A stretch of DNA of 64,000 bases from HGM12587 sp045128635 (GTDB lineage Bacteria; Bacillota; Clostridia; Lachnospirales; Lachnospiraceae). The stretch lies in contig JBGVRS010000024.1 in NCBI GenBank assembly GCA_045128635.1, positions 49,385 to 113,384 of the forward strand, read 5' to 3'. Shown here piece after piece: positions 43,857-53,416 of the stretch. The notes beneath the pieces are model-generated. The model ran no database searches, had not been told where the DNA came from, and worked only from the letters and a program-made list of their open reading frames with translations. Both the position numbers and the translations under genes were made by a program. The first letter of the stretch is position 1; every line of letters begins with the position of its first letter.

Positions 43857-46712
43857 ATGAGTATGGACAATACATATGAAAAATTACAAAAGTTGATGAA
43901 TTCCTATGTTCCGGAATTTGCGTATCGTAAAGACGGAAGAGATCCGGGATCTGTTCTTTCTGATTTGTGTGCAGGCATGATTGAAGAAAGTGAAAAAAAT
44001 TATGAGAAAGTTATTCCAAAGCATCAGGTTCAGTATCTGAATATGTTTGATTCCATGATTAAAGAACCAGTGAGCGCTTCCAGAGGATATGTGCAGTTTG
44101 AGCCTGTTAGTGGATATACAGATATGGTTCCAATTCCTGCAAAAACCCGTGTTATGGCAGATGGTGAAGAAGGTGCTGAGTACATTTTTGAAACAGAACA
44201 TGATCTTGTAGCCAGAGATACGATGCCGGAATTAATGGCGGTGACAGACCAAAAAAAAGATAAAATAGTAGTTTGCCCATATGTTCATGAAGAACATACA
44301 TCTTTTCAGGCATTTGACATTGAAGGGGAAAATCAGGCGGAGCATCGATTATATCTTGGATTTGACCAGTTATTTGACCATTTAAACAGATTAGAACTGT
44401 ATGTTTATGCGGAAGCATTCAGTGAAAATGGTCAGCAGGGATTATTGGAATGTTTATGTGGAGATGATATCTGTTGGTCAGTTTTAGATCCGCAGATTGG
44501 AGCACATGAGTTTTCGGTAAAAGAGATAAAAGATGGTGCAATATATCTTTGCTTGGAAGATTACATTCCTCAAAAAGTTTTGATTGGTCAGAAAGAAGCT
44601 TATTATATAACTGCGTCCTGTTCTGATAAAATTCCAAAACTGTATATGAAAAGTCTAAAAATTGGATTTGAAAGAAAAGATATCATTCCAGAGGCTGTTT
44701 ATATTAATGGAATCAGTGAAATTGCAGGAGGAATTTATCCTTTTGGAAAACCATTTGGTTTATATAATGAGTTTTCATTTGATGACAGAGAGGTGCTTGC
44801 ACGTAAGGGTGCAAATATCAAATTAAATTTTCAGTTGTCGTACAGACTTCATGAAGAAGATTTGGAATTTCCTGAATTTGATACAGAGTACAAACCGATT
44901 ATGAAAAAGCCGAAAAAACCATTGAGTATACGTTCGGCTGAAGTTATGGCAGATTATGTCCTTTGGGAATATTTAAGTACCACCGGATGGAAACGGTTGT
45001 TTAAAGATGAATATATCAATGCGTTATTTAACGGAACAACGGAAGGCGCAGTATCTTTAGAATTTGTTTGTCCGCAGGATATGGCCGAGTTTACAGAAGG
45101 TGAAGGAACCGGAAGAATTCGTGCAAGACTTCTTAGAGCTGAAAATATTTATCAGATTCCGGCAGTTTATAAGTGCCCGTTTATTTCAGGAATTCAGTTG
45201 TCATATTCTTATGGAAATAGTTGTCAAGCGGCAGATTATGCCTATACGAAAAACAATTTCTATGAAAAAGATGTAACGGAAGATTTTCGTAAGGGTGGAA
45301 ACGTAACACCGTTTTATCAGACAGAACACAGCAATCGTGCAATGTATCTGGGATTTTCTGAATCAATAGAGGGTTCACCATTTAGTTTGTATTTTGATAT
45401 TGAGAGTCAGGTGGAAAGACCAATTAAATTTCATGTAGAATATTTGTCTGAAAAAGGGTTTGTAAACGCAAAAGCGATTGACTATACAGGTGGTTTTACA
45501 GGATCTGGAAACATGCTTCTTTTGATTCCGAAAGATGCTGTAAAGGGAAATTTGTTTGGGTATGAAGGCTATTTCCTTAGATTTATTAATGAAAATCAAG
45601 AGAACCCTCATTTTGCCCTTCCTTTGATTAAAGGAATCTATCCTAATATGGTAAGAGTTGTGAATGTTAATACAATTACAGAGGAATTTTATATTTCTGA
45701 TTTAGATAATGCTATTGAGATACAGTTAAATCAGCAGAATTTGATTGATTTAAAGGTTTGGGTAGCAGAAAAAGATGCTGATAGTTTTTCATGGATTCCT
45801 TGGAAAATAGCAGAAAGAAGCTATGAAGAAGGAAGATGCTATAGTGCTGATATGGCTGAAGGTATCATTCGTTTCAGGAAATATGCTTTTTCAGAATATG
45901 ATTTGGTAAATGATGGACCACAGATTAAAGTGGAGCATGCAAATTATACCGGATCAAAAGCAAATCTTCCGGCTGGAGCAATTCAAACACTTGCTACATC
46001 GATTCGTTATATTTCATCAGTGAATAATCCGTTTCCAACATATGGGGGATATGACGGGTATACAGAAGAATCCAGTATGGATTATGTGGCGGGAATGCTT
46101 CGCACCAGAAATCGAGCTGTAACAAATCGAGATTTCTTAGAATTGATTAAACAGAATGTATATGGTGTTCGAAAAGTAAAATGCTGCAATCATAGAGATG
46201 CCTATGGCAATAAAGCACCAGGGAATGTGACGATTGCGATTTTAACGGAAGAATTTGAAAAGGGCAGTCATGTTTTCTATGAAATGAAAAGAAAGATAAC
46301 AGATAGATTAATAAAGGACAGTGCTTTGTATCCATTGGGAAGAAAAGTATCCTTGGTTCAGCCTTATTTCGTAAAACTAAATGTTCGTGTATGGTTGGAA
46401 AAAGAAAGTCTGGAAAATGCTTATGACCTGCAAAACAGAGCAAAGGAAATGATAGAGAAATTTATCGATCCTTTAAATGGTGGACCAGGATATCAAGGAT
46501 GGGAAATCGGGGAATTCCCAAGAAGTTCACAGATTATTGCGACATTACGAACCGGAATTTCCGGATGCAGTATTTCAAAAATTTTAATGACTGCAGAGAT
46601 TGAAGGAAAAGAAGTTCCTGTGGATGAAAGCTTTTTTGAAAAAGTTCAGAATCCATTGATTATGGCAGTGAACGGTGAACACATCGTATACATTGAGGTG
46701 AGTGAATGTTAA
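43857..46712 (+). CDS. Baseplate J-like wedge protein (large)
   Basis: The 951-residue protein has an N-terminal YVPEFAYRKDGRDPGSVLSDLC motif. A large central beta-rich region follows, then the baseplate J core near the C-terminus (MDYVAGMLRTRNRAVTNRDFLELI, then VYGVRKVKCCNH). The final domain includes LYPLGRKVSLVQPYFVKLNVRVWLEKES. This corresponds to Afp11-like / gp6-type wedge proteins. The next J-like gene overlaps its end by seven bases, so the two are probably made in equal amounts and pair in the wedge. Confidence 0.87.
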   Translation: MSMDNTYEKLQKLMNSYVPEFAYRKDGRDPGSVLSDLCAGMIEESEKNYEKVIPKHQVQYLNMFDSMIKEPVSASRGYVQFEPVSGYTDMVPIPAKTRVMADGEEGAEYIFETEHDLVARDTMPELMAVTDQKKDKIVVCPYVHEEHTSFQAFDIEGENQAEHRLYLGFDQLFDHLNRLELYVYAEAFSENGQQGLLECLCGDDICWSVLDPQIGAHEFSVKEIKDGAIYLCLEDYIPQKVLIGQKEAYYITASCSDKIPKLYMKSLKIGFERKDIIPEAVYINGISEIAGGIYPFGKPFGLYNEFSFDDREVLARKGANIKLNFQLSYRLHEEDLEFPEFDTEYKPIMKKPKKPLSIRSAEVMADYVLWEYLSTTGWKRLFKDEYINALFNGTTEGAVSLEFVCPQDMAEFTEGEGTGRIRARLLRAENIYQIPAVYKCPFISGIQLSYSYGNSCQAADYAYTKNNFYEKDVTEDFRKGGNVTPFYQTEHSNRAMYLGFSESIEGSPFSLYFDIESQVERPIKFHVEYLSEKGFVNAKAIDYTGGFTGSGNMLLLIPKDAVKGNLFGYEGYFLRFINENQENPHFALPLIKGIYPNMVRVVNVNTITEEFYISDLDNAIEIQLNQQNLIDLKVWVAEKDADSFSWIPWKIAERSYEEGRCYSADMAEGIIRFRKYAFSEYDLVNDGPQIKVEHANYTGSKANLPAGAIQTLATSIRYISSVNNPFPTYGGYDGYTEESSMDYVAGMLRTRNRAVTNRDFLELIKQNVYGVRKVKCCNHRDAYGNKAPGNVTIAILTEEFEKGSHVFYEMKRKITDRLIKDSALYPLGRKVSLVQPYFVKLNVRVWLEKESLENAYDLQNRAKEMIEKFIDPLNGGPGYQGWEIGEFPRSSQIIATLRTGISGCSISKILMTAEIEGKEVPVDESFFEKVQNPLIMAVNGEHIVYIEVSEC

Positions 46713-48571
46713 AAGTACCACAATTGGATGATTTGACATATGAACAGATAGTAAATAGAAGTATCAGCCGTATTCCTGCAATGACGGATCAGTGGACAGA
46801 TTTTAACAGTCATGATCCGGGGATTACTGTTTTACAGGCCTATGCATGGCTGGTCGATATGCTGAATTTCTATATGAATGCTACAGGAGATGTTCATGTA
46901 GAAAAATATTTGAAATTATTAGGGATTACACCGAATCCTGCAAAAGAATCTGAAGGTTATGTAATTTTAGAAGATTTACCATCTGAAGTGAATTTATCTA
47001 AGGGTACCAGATTTTATGCAGGTGATATTCCTTTTGAACTGGTGGAAGATTATCAATATCAATGGAATCGATTTTCTTCGTTTATTCAGGAAGTTGACGA
47101 TATAGCAATGGATCTGACTGCATTTGCCGGAATTGATGGAGAGTTTATTGAAGTTTTTTCTGAGCAGTTTTTAGAGAAAACGGTGGCATATTTTGGGTTT
47201 GAAAAAGCGTTAAAAGATGCAGATAAATTATATATTAATGTAAAAGAAGACGAAAAACGTAATCCATTTGGAGAGCAGTTTAAGTTTTGTGATCTTCAGT
47301 GGGAGTATTATACTGCTGAAGGATGGAAAACATTAGAAGTTTCAGATGAAACAAGCGGTTTCTTAAAGAGTGGATTTGTAGAAGTACATGTTACAGATTC
47401 AATGGAACGTTGGAAACATCCGGAAGGATTTGAAAAAGCGTATTATATTCGTTGCACTTTAGCTGCACATGCATATGATTGCATTCCGCAGATTGGGAAT
47501 ATCTATGTAAATCCAATGAAAGTGCTGCAGAAATCAACAATCTGTCAGGCGGGAGAAATATTGGAACATCTGCAGATAGGAACAACCAATGGATGCGCAA
47601 ATCAGAATATCCTGTTTGATTATCCGGATGCACATTGTTTTTCTCTCCTTGTGACTGAGTTAGAAGAACATCAGAATGATGGCGAAATTTGGACTATGGT
47701 AGATTGTCTTGAAGAAGCAGATTATAAAGCACAAGTATTTTCTTATGATACTGAAACAAAGATGATTTGTTTTGGTGATGGAATTCATGGTATGGTTCCA
47801 CTTCAAAATTGCAAGATTTTTGTCACAGGGTTAGAAGTTTCAAGATTAGATCAGGGAAATGTTTTATCCGGAGAAATAAACGAAACTGATTGTATGGAAA
47901 TTGCCAGTGCAAAGATTTATAATCCTGCAGCAACAGTTGGCGGCAGAAAAAAAGAAGATCTTTATGAAATGTTGAGACGTATGGAAGATACGTTATTTGT
48001 ACAGAAGCGTATGGCATCCGAGCTGGATTACGAACAGATTATTTTGGGAACACCGGGATTGATGCTTGATTTGGCTCATGTGATTCCAGGGGCTGTTTAT
48101 GGAGATATTCATAGAAAGAATTGCAGTTTTAATGAAGTTGTGGTGGTTGTTAAACCATATAGTCAGTCAATAACTCCAAAACTTTCTACAATTTATCGTA
48201 ATATGATTGAACAGTATATTGAAAAGTATCGTTTGATTAACACAAAAGTAACTGTTGTATCTCCGATTTATGTTGGAATTGAAGTGAACGCAAAGATTCA
48301 CCTTCATAAAAACACAGCAGAAATAAGAGATAAAGTGAAAAGATGCATTGAAGAACACATTAGTTATCAGAAAAAGGCTCAGCCATTTGGAAATGTAATC
48401 TCTTATGGTAAAGTATTTACCAGTCTTGAATCAATGGAAGAAATTAAGTGGGTTCAGGAACTTGCACTTGAAAAAAATGGTGTTGCAGCAGTGAAAAATG
48501 ACAGAGGAGATATTCTCTGTCAGGAAGATGCATTAAGCTATGTAGAACGATTCGATATCGAATTTATATAA
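46706..48571 (+). CDS. Baseplate J-like wedge protein (second)
   Basis: The 621-residue protein starts LKVPQLDDLTYEQIVNRSIS and has DFNSHDPGITVLQAYAWLVDMLNFYMN, a hallmark of CIS baseplate proteins (Afp12/Pvc12). The J core lies near 420-560 (EMLRRMEDTLFVQKRMASELDYEQIILGTPGL, then VVVVVKPYSQSITPKLS and TKVTVVSPIYVGIEVNAKIHL). Its start lies inside the preceding J-like gene. Confidence 0.9.
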   Translation: MLKVPQLDDLTYEQIVNRSISRIPAMTDQWTDFNSHDPGITVLQAYAWLVDMLNFYMNATGDVHVEKYLKLLGITPNPAKESEGYVILEDLPSEVNLSKGTRFYAGDIPFELVEDYQYQWNRFSSFIQEVDDIAMDLTAFAGIDGEFIEVFSEQFLEKTVAYFGFEKALKDADKLYINVKEDEKRNPFGEQFKFCDLQWEYYTAEGWKTLEVSDETSGFLKSGFVEVHVTDSMERWKHPEGFEKAYYIRCTLAAHAYDCIPQIGNIYVNPMKVLQKSTICQAGEILEHLQIGTTNGCANQNILFDYPDAHCFSLLVTELEEHQNDGEIWTMVDCLEEADYKAQVFSYDTETKMICFGDGIHGMVPLQNCKIFVTGLEVSRLDQGNVLSGEINETDCMEIASAKIYNPAATVGGRKKEDLYEMLRRMEDTLFVQKRMASELDYEQIILGTPGLMLDLAHVIPGAVYGDIHRKNCSFNEVVVVVKPYSQSITPKLSTIYRNMIEQYIEKYRLINTKVTVVSPIYVGIEVNAKIHLHKNTAEIRDKVKRCIEEHISYQKKAQPFGNVISYGKVFTSLESMEEIKWVQELALEKNGVAAVKNDRGDILCQEDALSYVERFDIEFI

Positions 48572-48596
48572 TTTGGAAGAAGGAGGTGTATGATCC

Positions 48597-49658
48597 GTGG
48601 TTGAGGTTGGAAAAAAAGTTAATTTTTACAGACTTGCCCTAAGACGAGGAAAAATGCACCGTATGACATTGTCAGAGGATGATAGATTGACTGGTGAGGG
48701 GGGCGGAACATTTTGCTACCTTGCCCCAATGTTTGATTCGACAGATTATGAGGGAACCTGGCACAGGCTTCGTTTGGAAGGAACATTTTCTAATTGTAAA
48801 TATGAAGTTATAGCAGCTGCCACAGATGTGAATTTAGAAGATACATTAACAGATGAATCAATTGATTTTTCTGACAAACTAGAGCTTTTAAAAGATCACT
48901 CATATGTTCGTAAAGTAAATACAGATGACATGCTGCTGCATAATCTGCAGGGAAGATATCTATGGGTTTTCATTAAAGTGACTGGATCTAAAATCGACAG
49001 TTTTTTTAAAATTGAAGGATTTTCAGTAGAATTTCCTCATGGAAGTTTTGTAGAATATTTACCAGAAATATATCAGGACGAAAGAAACAGTTTCTTTGAA
49101 CGATATATGGCAGTTCTGCAAAGTCTGTATGAAGACTTAGAAAAAGAAGTAGATTTTGTTCCAAGGTATCTGGATTATGAAACTGCACCGGATGTAAATC
49201 TTAAGTTATTTGCAGAATGGACTGGAAGATGGAATGAAAATGGTCGGTGGACACCGGAACAGTTAAGATATTTGATTCGTAATTTACAGTCGATTCAGTG
49301 CGGAAGAGGTACCTGGACTGTGATGGAGAAGATGATTTATCTTATGACAGGACAGAAAGCGTCTGTTATTGAATATTTTCGCTGGAAAGACTGGGCAGAT
49401 AAAGATTCTGTTCATTTAAAAGAGTATTATAAAAAGTATGGAAATGATGAAGATGCTTTTGTAGTAGTCATTGATGCTGCAGAAAAAGAAGTAGGCATAT
49501 CAGAAAGGACGCTTGAGAAAATGCTGGAAGATTATACGCCTCTCGGAATGAATTGTAAGGTGTTATATCTTAAAAAGAAAAGTCTTATGGATTCTCAGGC
49601 ATATCTGGAAGAGAACAGTTATCTTACATCTGCAGATCAGGAATTAGTTTTAATCTAA
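48597..49658 (+). CDS. Phage tail protein I-like baseplate protein
   Basis: The start is GTG 48597 behind GGAGGTG, giving 353 residues. Residues 1-145 form a beta-rich domain (GGTFCYLAPMFDSTDYEGTW, then LQGRYLWVFIKVTGS). Residues 150-300 match the P2 gpI tail protein family (YLPEIYQDERNSFFERYMAVLQSLYEDLEKEVDFVPRYLDYETAP, then LKLFAEWTGR and RYLIRNLQSIQCGRGTWTVMEKMIYLMTGQ). gpI joins the wedge to fibres in P2-like tails. It is the last gene of the CIS operon and is followed by a strong terminator. Confidence 0.9.
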   Translation: MVEVGKKVNFYRLALRRGKMHRMTLSEDDRLTGEGGGTFCYLAPMFDSTDYEGTWHRLRLEGTFSNCKYEVIAAATDVNLEDTLTDESIDFSDKLELLKDHSYVRKVNTDDMLLHNLQGRYLWVFIKVTGSKIDSFFKIEGFSVEFPHGSFVEYLPEIYQDERNSFFERYMAVLQSLYEDLEKEVDFVPRYLDYETAPDVNLKLFAEWTGRWNENGRWTPEQLRYLIRNLQSIQCGRGTWTVMEKMIYLMTGQKASVIEYFRWKDWADKDSVHLKEYYKKYGNDEDAFVVVIDAAEKEVGISERTLEKMLEDYTPLGMNCKVLYLKKKSLMDSQAYLEENSYLTSADQELVLI

Positions 49659-49670
49659 GATAAGAATAGG

Positions 49671-49697
49671 AAAAGAGCAGCTTGGCTGCTCTTTTTT
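49671..49697. terminator. Terminator closing the CIS operon
   Basis: An 11-bp stem (AAAAGAGCAGC at 49671-49681 with GCTGCTCTTTT at 49685-49695) with loop TTG and trailing T residues stops the CIS operon. Its A-rich left arm lets it also serve the convergent hydrolase gene. Confidence 0.9.
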
Positions 49698-49701
49698 CGT
49701 T

Positions 49702-50676
49702 CTACATTGGTTTCGTATGAAGCTTCGTAGGAACTCCATTTTCAGAGAAAAATTCTATAACTGACTTAAAATACAGATCATTATCAACCAGATATACAAG
49801 TCCGTGACCGGCATTTGGTACTGTCACCAGTCTTTTTGTAGATTTACATGCAGTATAAGTTTCCTTACTCATATCACATGGGACAAAGTCATCAGTTTCT
49901 CCATGGAAGAAGATGATCGGAAGTTTACAGGTTTTCATAGCATCTAACGGGGTATATTCTTCCAAATCAAAGTGCCCATATAATTTTGCCCCTAATTTAA
50001 TAAAAGGATATAGTAATTCAGCAGGAAGTTTTAGATCTCTGGCACATTTTTTGATAATTTTCTTTGGAGAAGAAAAGCCACAGTCTGCTAAAACACCAAC
50101 GACATTCTTTGGAAGTTCTTTTCCTGCTGCCATAAGAACAGTAGAAGCTCCCATGGAAATACCCGTTAAAATGATTTTTACATCAGGTCCAAATTGCTTT
50201 AATGCAAAATCAATCCAGGAGAGGCAGTCGCGATGTTCATTGATACCAAAAGAGATTACATTTCCTTCACTGCCACAGCTGGTACGCTGGTCAATCAGAA
50301 GAACGCTTCGACCTAAGGCAAAACAACGCTGAATACCGCCGCTTAAGTCGCGTTCCGCACTTCCGCGATAACCGTGGAACATGATTTCCATAACAGCACC
50401 AGGTTCATATTCAAAATATTTTGCATGAAGTGTCAGTCCGTCAAAGGATTTGATATAAAAATCTTCACTCTTAAATCCGCGAGCTTCTTTGATCCAGTGA
50501 CGCATCATCTCATGGTACGGTTCGTAGAGTTCTCCTTTTGGAACAGGAAGCTCATCGGTAATTTCTTCCTTTTTTCTTGGAACGTAAAAAACGATTCGAA
50601 AACAGATATAGGCTATTAATATAATCAGCAATGCGAGGATTAACGCAATGCAAAAAATTGTTTTCAATAAATTCAA
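49702..50676 (-). CDS. Membrane-tethered alpha/beta hydrolase
   Basis: The start is taken as TTG 50676, seven bases after GGGAGG; the upstream in-frame ATGs lie before or within that ribosome binding site. The 324-residue protein has one N-terminal transmembrane helix (TIFCIALILALLIILIAYICF). An alpha/beta hydrolase fold follows, with VMEIMFHGYRGS (oxyanion-hole region), nucleophile elbow GISMGAS, a later Asp in FFHGETDDFVP and catalytic His in NAGHGLVYL. The family contains esterases and bacteriocin- or lipid-related hydrolases. The substrate is unknown. It is transcribed convergently to the CIS operon and does not belong to it. Confidence 0.85.
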   Translation of the reverse strand: MNLLKTIFCIALILALLIILIAYICFRIVFYVPRKKEEITDELPVPKGELYEPYHEMMRHWIKEARGFKSEDFYIKSFDGLTLHAKYFEYEPGAVMEIMFHGYRGSAERDLSGGIQRCFALGRSVLLIDQRTSCGSEGNVISFGINEHRDCLSWIDFALKQFGPDVKIILTGISMGASTVLMAAGKELPKNVVGVLADCGFSSPKKIIKKCARDLKLPAELLYPFIKLGAKLYGHFDLEEYTPLDAMKTCKLPIIFFHGETDDFVPCDMSKETYTACKSTKRLVTVPNAGHGLVYLVDNDLYFKSVIEFFSENGVPTKLHTKPM

Positions 50677-50711
50677 AATGATACCTCCCATATGTAAAAT
50701 CACATTTTGTT

Positions 50712-50740
50712 ATTATAACGCATAATTTATTTTCGTGAAA
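50712..50740 (-). promoter_or_regulatory. Probable promoter for the alpha/beta hydrolase
   Basis: On the minus strand a perfect TATAAT (50712-50717) lies 17 bases from TTTCAC (50735-50740, three of six -35 bases). It would give a leader of about 29 bases before the TTG start. Confidence 0.45.
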
Positions 50741-50756
50741 TATCTTTGAATGAAAT

Positions 50757-50785
50757 TTTACAATTAAAATGCGAAGGAGTATAAT
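50757..50785 (+). promoter_or_regulatory. Sigma-A-type promoter for the MATE-GT-HD operon
   Basis: TTTACA (50757-50762) and TATAAT (50780-50785) are separated by exactly 17 bases, 33 bases before the MATE start codon. Confidence 0.8.
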
Positions 50786-50817
50786 AAAAACAGATTGTAA
50801 AAAGAGGGTATATTTTA

Positions 50818-52194
50818 ATGCAGAACAAATCAAACAATCAAAAAGTAGACTTTTCCAAAGGACCTGTATGGAAATGTATTATAGCGCAGGCAGTACCGCT
50901 GACCATCGCACAGTTGGTACAGCTTCTTTATAATGTGGTTGATAGAATTTATATAGGACATTTAGGTGATGGAAACAGTATTGCGCTGACAGGGGTAGGT
51001 CTGACATTTCCTGTCGTAACACTCATTATGGCATTTACGGCTTTATTTGGAAATGGTGGAGTACCTTTATTTTCTATGGCAAGAGGTGCAGGAGATGAGG
51101 AAGAAGCCGGAAAAATACTGGGGAATTCTTATGGTTTACTGTTGATTAGTTCGGTGATATTGACAGTTGTAGGATATGTATTCTGCAAGCCGATTTTATT
51201 TGCATTCGGTGCAAGTGAAGAATCTTTTGTATATGCCAAACAATATTTGGATATTTATTTGATTGGAACCATCTTTTCCATGTCTGCAACAGGACTAAAT
51301 GGATATATTAATGCGCAGGGATTTCCAAAGATAGGAATGCTCTCAGTAATCATTGGTGCAGTGTCAAATATTATTTTGGATCCGATATTTATATTTGGTC
51401 TAAATATGGGTGTGTCGGGTGCTGCCCTTGCCACAATTATCAGTCAGGCTATTTCAGCCATGTGGGTATTAAACTTTCTGTTTGGAAAAAAGGCAATTGT
51501 GCCGTTGAAATTGAACAACATTAGAATTAACAAAGGTAGAACCCTGGAAATCTTTAAGCTTGGAACGTCCAATTTTATTATGCATGGTACAAACTGTCTG
51601 GTTCAAGTGGCGTGTAATTCAACCTTGCAAACTTATGGCGGAGATTTGTATGTGGGCATTATGACGGTTGTTAACTCGGTAAGAGAAATCTTTATTTTAC
51701 CAATCAATGGAATTGTGTCGGGTTCTCAGCCTGTCATCAGCTTTAATTATGGAGCGAAGGAATACAAACGAGTAAAATCCGGAATTCGATTTAATACACT
51801 CATTGGGTCAGTCTATACAATGGGTGCCTGGGTGCTGATCTTGTTGGCTCCAAAGTTTTGGTTTGGTATCTTTTCAGATGATTTCACCATGATGAATGCA
51901 GGAATTGAAATGCTGAAAATTTATTTCTTTGGTTTTGTGTTTATGGCGCTGCAGTTTGCAGGACAGTCTACCTTTCAGGCGTTGGGAGATGCGAAACATG
52001 CAATCTTTTTCTCACTGCTTAGAAAAGCAATTATTGTTGTTCCGCTGGCACTGATATTGCCAAAAGTTGGGTTTGGAGTTAAAGGTGTATTTTTGGCAGA
52101 ACCGATTTCAAATGTGATTGGCGGTATTGCCTGCTACGCAACGATGAGACTGGCTGTTTATAAAAAAATAAATTTGCTGGAAATGGAGATGTGA
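50818..52194 (+). CDS. MATE family efflux transporter
   Basis: This 458-residue protein has twelve predicted transmembrane helices and the MATE motifs: GPVWKCIIAQAVPLTIAQLVQLLYNVVDRIYIGHLGD near the N-terminus, then YINAQGFPKIGMLSVIIGAVSNIILDPIFIFG and a mirrored second half (GSQPVISFNYGAKEYKRVKSG). MATE proteins export cationic drugs or metabolites using Na+ or H+. It is the first gene of a three-gene operon with a glycosyltransferase and an HD hydrolase. Confidence 0.92.
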   Translation: MQNKSNNQKVDFSKGPVWKCIIAQAVPLTIAQLVQLLYNVVDRIYIGHLGDGNSIALTGVGLTFPVVTLIMAFTALFGNGGVPLFSMARGAGDEEEAGKILGNSYGLLLISSVILTVVGYVFCKPILFAFGASEESFVYAKQYLDIYLIGTIFSMSATGLNGYINAQGFPKIGMLSVIIGAVSNIILDPIFIFGLNMGVSGAALATIISQAISAMWVLNFLFGKKAIVPLKLNNIRINKGRTLEIFKLGTSNFIMHGTNCLVQVACNSTLQTYGGDLYVGIMTVVNSVREIFILPINGIVSGSQPVISFNYGAKEYKRVKSGIRFNTLIGSVYTMGAWVLILLAPKFWFGIFSDDFTMMNAGIEMLKIYFFGFVFMALQFAGQSTFQALGDAKHAIFFSLLRKAIIVVPLALILPKVGFGVKGVFLAEPISNVIGGIACYATMRLAVYKKINLLEMEM

Positions 52195-52201
52195 AAATAA
52201 A

Positions 52202-53416
52202 ATGAATCCAAAAGTTAGTATTATTATTCCGATTTACAATGCGGAAAAGCATTTAAGACGCTGCGTGGACAGTGTATTAAAGCAGGACTTTGAAGATTTT
52301 GAATTGATATTAATGAATGATGGGAGCAGAGACTCTTCCGGAATGATCTGTGATACTTATGCAGAAAAAGATGAGAGAGTACGTGTTGTACATAAAGAAA
52401 ATTCCGGAGTTTCAGATACAAGAAATCAGGCAATGACACTTGCAAGGGGGGAATATTTGCAGTTCTTGGACAGTGATGACTGGATTACACCGGATGCTAC
52501 CGGTCTTTTGGTACGTATGGCCACAGAGCATCATTGCGAAATGGTTATAGCAGATTTTTATTATGGAGTATTGTGGAATAAACTGTACCGCAGAGATATT
52601 ATTGAAAAAAATAATCTCTGCATGGACAAGGATATCAGCTGGTGTGAAGATTTTATCTTCAATATGGAATATATCCGTCATGTGAAGCAGGTGTATGCCC
52701 TTCATGTGCCGATGTATTATTATGTGAAAACACCGGGTTCGCTGGTATCTCAGGGGACAAGCATTGCAAAAACGATTCAGATGAAACGAACGGTTTTTAA
52801 ATGTTATAAAGAGTTTTACAAAGAAGTATTTAAAGAAGAGGATTATGAAAAGATTCGTTTACAAGTGTATCGTTTTTTGATTGATGCTGCTGGTGACGTT
52901 GCAGTTGGACCGACCATTTTGCCAGGCAGTATGAAGTTAGGCGATGAGAGAATTTCTGTCAGTTTAAATGTTGCGGAAGGTGTAGGAATCCTGTTTGATA
53001 CATACAGAGAAGGAAAACTTTTAGACAGATATCTGGAGACTGTAGCGATTAAATATGATTTATCTTTTGAAGATGTAAAATTGATTTTCTATTTAAGTCA
53101 GGCAGATGAAGGCTGTACGTTAAAGGAAATGTCAGATGTTACACAGATTAAACGAAGAAAACTGATAACTTCTATTCAGAAATTGATTTCCAAAGAATAT
53201 ATAAAACTAAAAACTCCGGTTGATCTGGAAAAGAAAAAGGGAGCGAAGGTAGAGTGCGAATTTCTGAATAATGCAGAAAGCATTATATTTGATCTGCTGA
53301 CTGCAAAATCAACATATCTTCAGGTGAAATATTCCGGATTTACAGAGGAAGAAATTGAGCAATATGAAGTGTTGGCAGCTCGCATGAGAGAAAATGTGCA
53401 AAGAGCATTGAAATAA
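52202..53416 (+). CDS. Glycosyltransferase family 2 fused to a winged-helix domain
   Basis: The protein has 404 residues. The N-terminal GT-A domain has KVSIIIPIYNAEKHLRRCVDSVLKQ, NDGSRDSS, NSGVSDTRNQAM and FLDSDDW (the D-x-D-like metal site). The middle region (WNKLYRRDIIEKNNLC, then SWCEDFIFNMEYIR) is typical of this family. The last 130 residues look like a MarR-type winged helix (KLIFYLSQADEGCTLKEMSDVTQIKRRKLITSIQKLISKEYIKLK). ADFYYG directly precedes VLWNKLY; relatives usually have about 30 more residues between the ADFY and YGVLWNKLY segments, so an in-frame deletion is possible. It begins seven bases after the MATE gene. Confidence 0.8.
   Translation: MNPKVSIIIPIYNAEKHLRRCVDSVLKQDFEDFELILMNDGSRDSSGMICDTYAEKDERVRVVHKENSGVSDTRNQAMTLARGEYLQFLDSDDWITPDATGLLVRMATEHHCEMVIADFYYGVLWNKLYRRDIIEKNNLCMDKDISWCEDFIFNMEYIRHVKQVYALHVPMYYYVKTPGSLVSQGTSIAKTIQMKRTVFKCYKEFYKEVFKEEDYEKIRLQVYRFLIDAAGDVAVGPTILPGSMKLGDERISVSLNVAEGVGILFDTYREGKLLDRYLETVAIKYDLSFEDVKLIFYLSQADEGCTLKEMSDVTQIKRRKLITSIQKLISKEYIKLKTPVDLEKKKGAKVECEFLNNAESIIFDLLTAKSTYLQVKYSGFTEEEIEQYEVLAARMRENVQRALK

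Noticed and set aside
13158..49658. Reading the tail genes as a prophage
   Set aside because: No terminase, portal, capsid, integrase, lysis or replication gene is present, and DUF4255, PAAR-like, AAA+ and DUF6760-like genes mark a contractile injection system instead.
13158..49658. Classical type VI secretion system
   Set aside because: No TssJ/L/M, TssB/C split sheath or ClpV-type ATPase is seen, and the sheath is a single phage-like protein.
49671..50703. Alpha/beta hydrolase as a CIS effector
   Set aside because: It is on the opposite strand, beyond the operon terminator, has its own promoter and an N-terminal membrane helix, so membership in the system is not supported.
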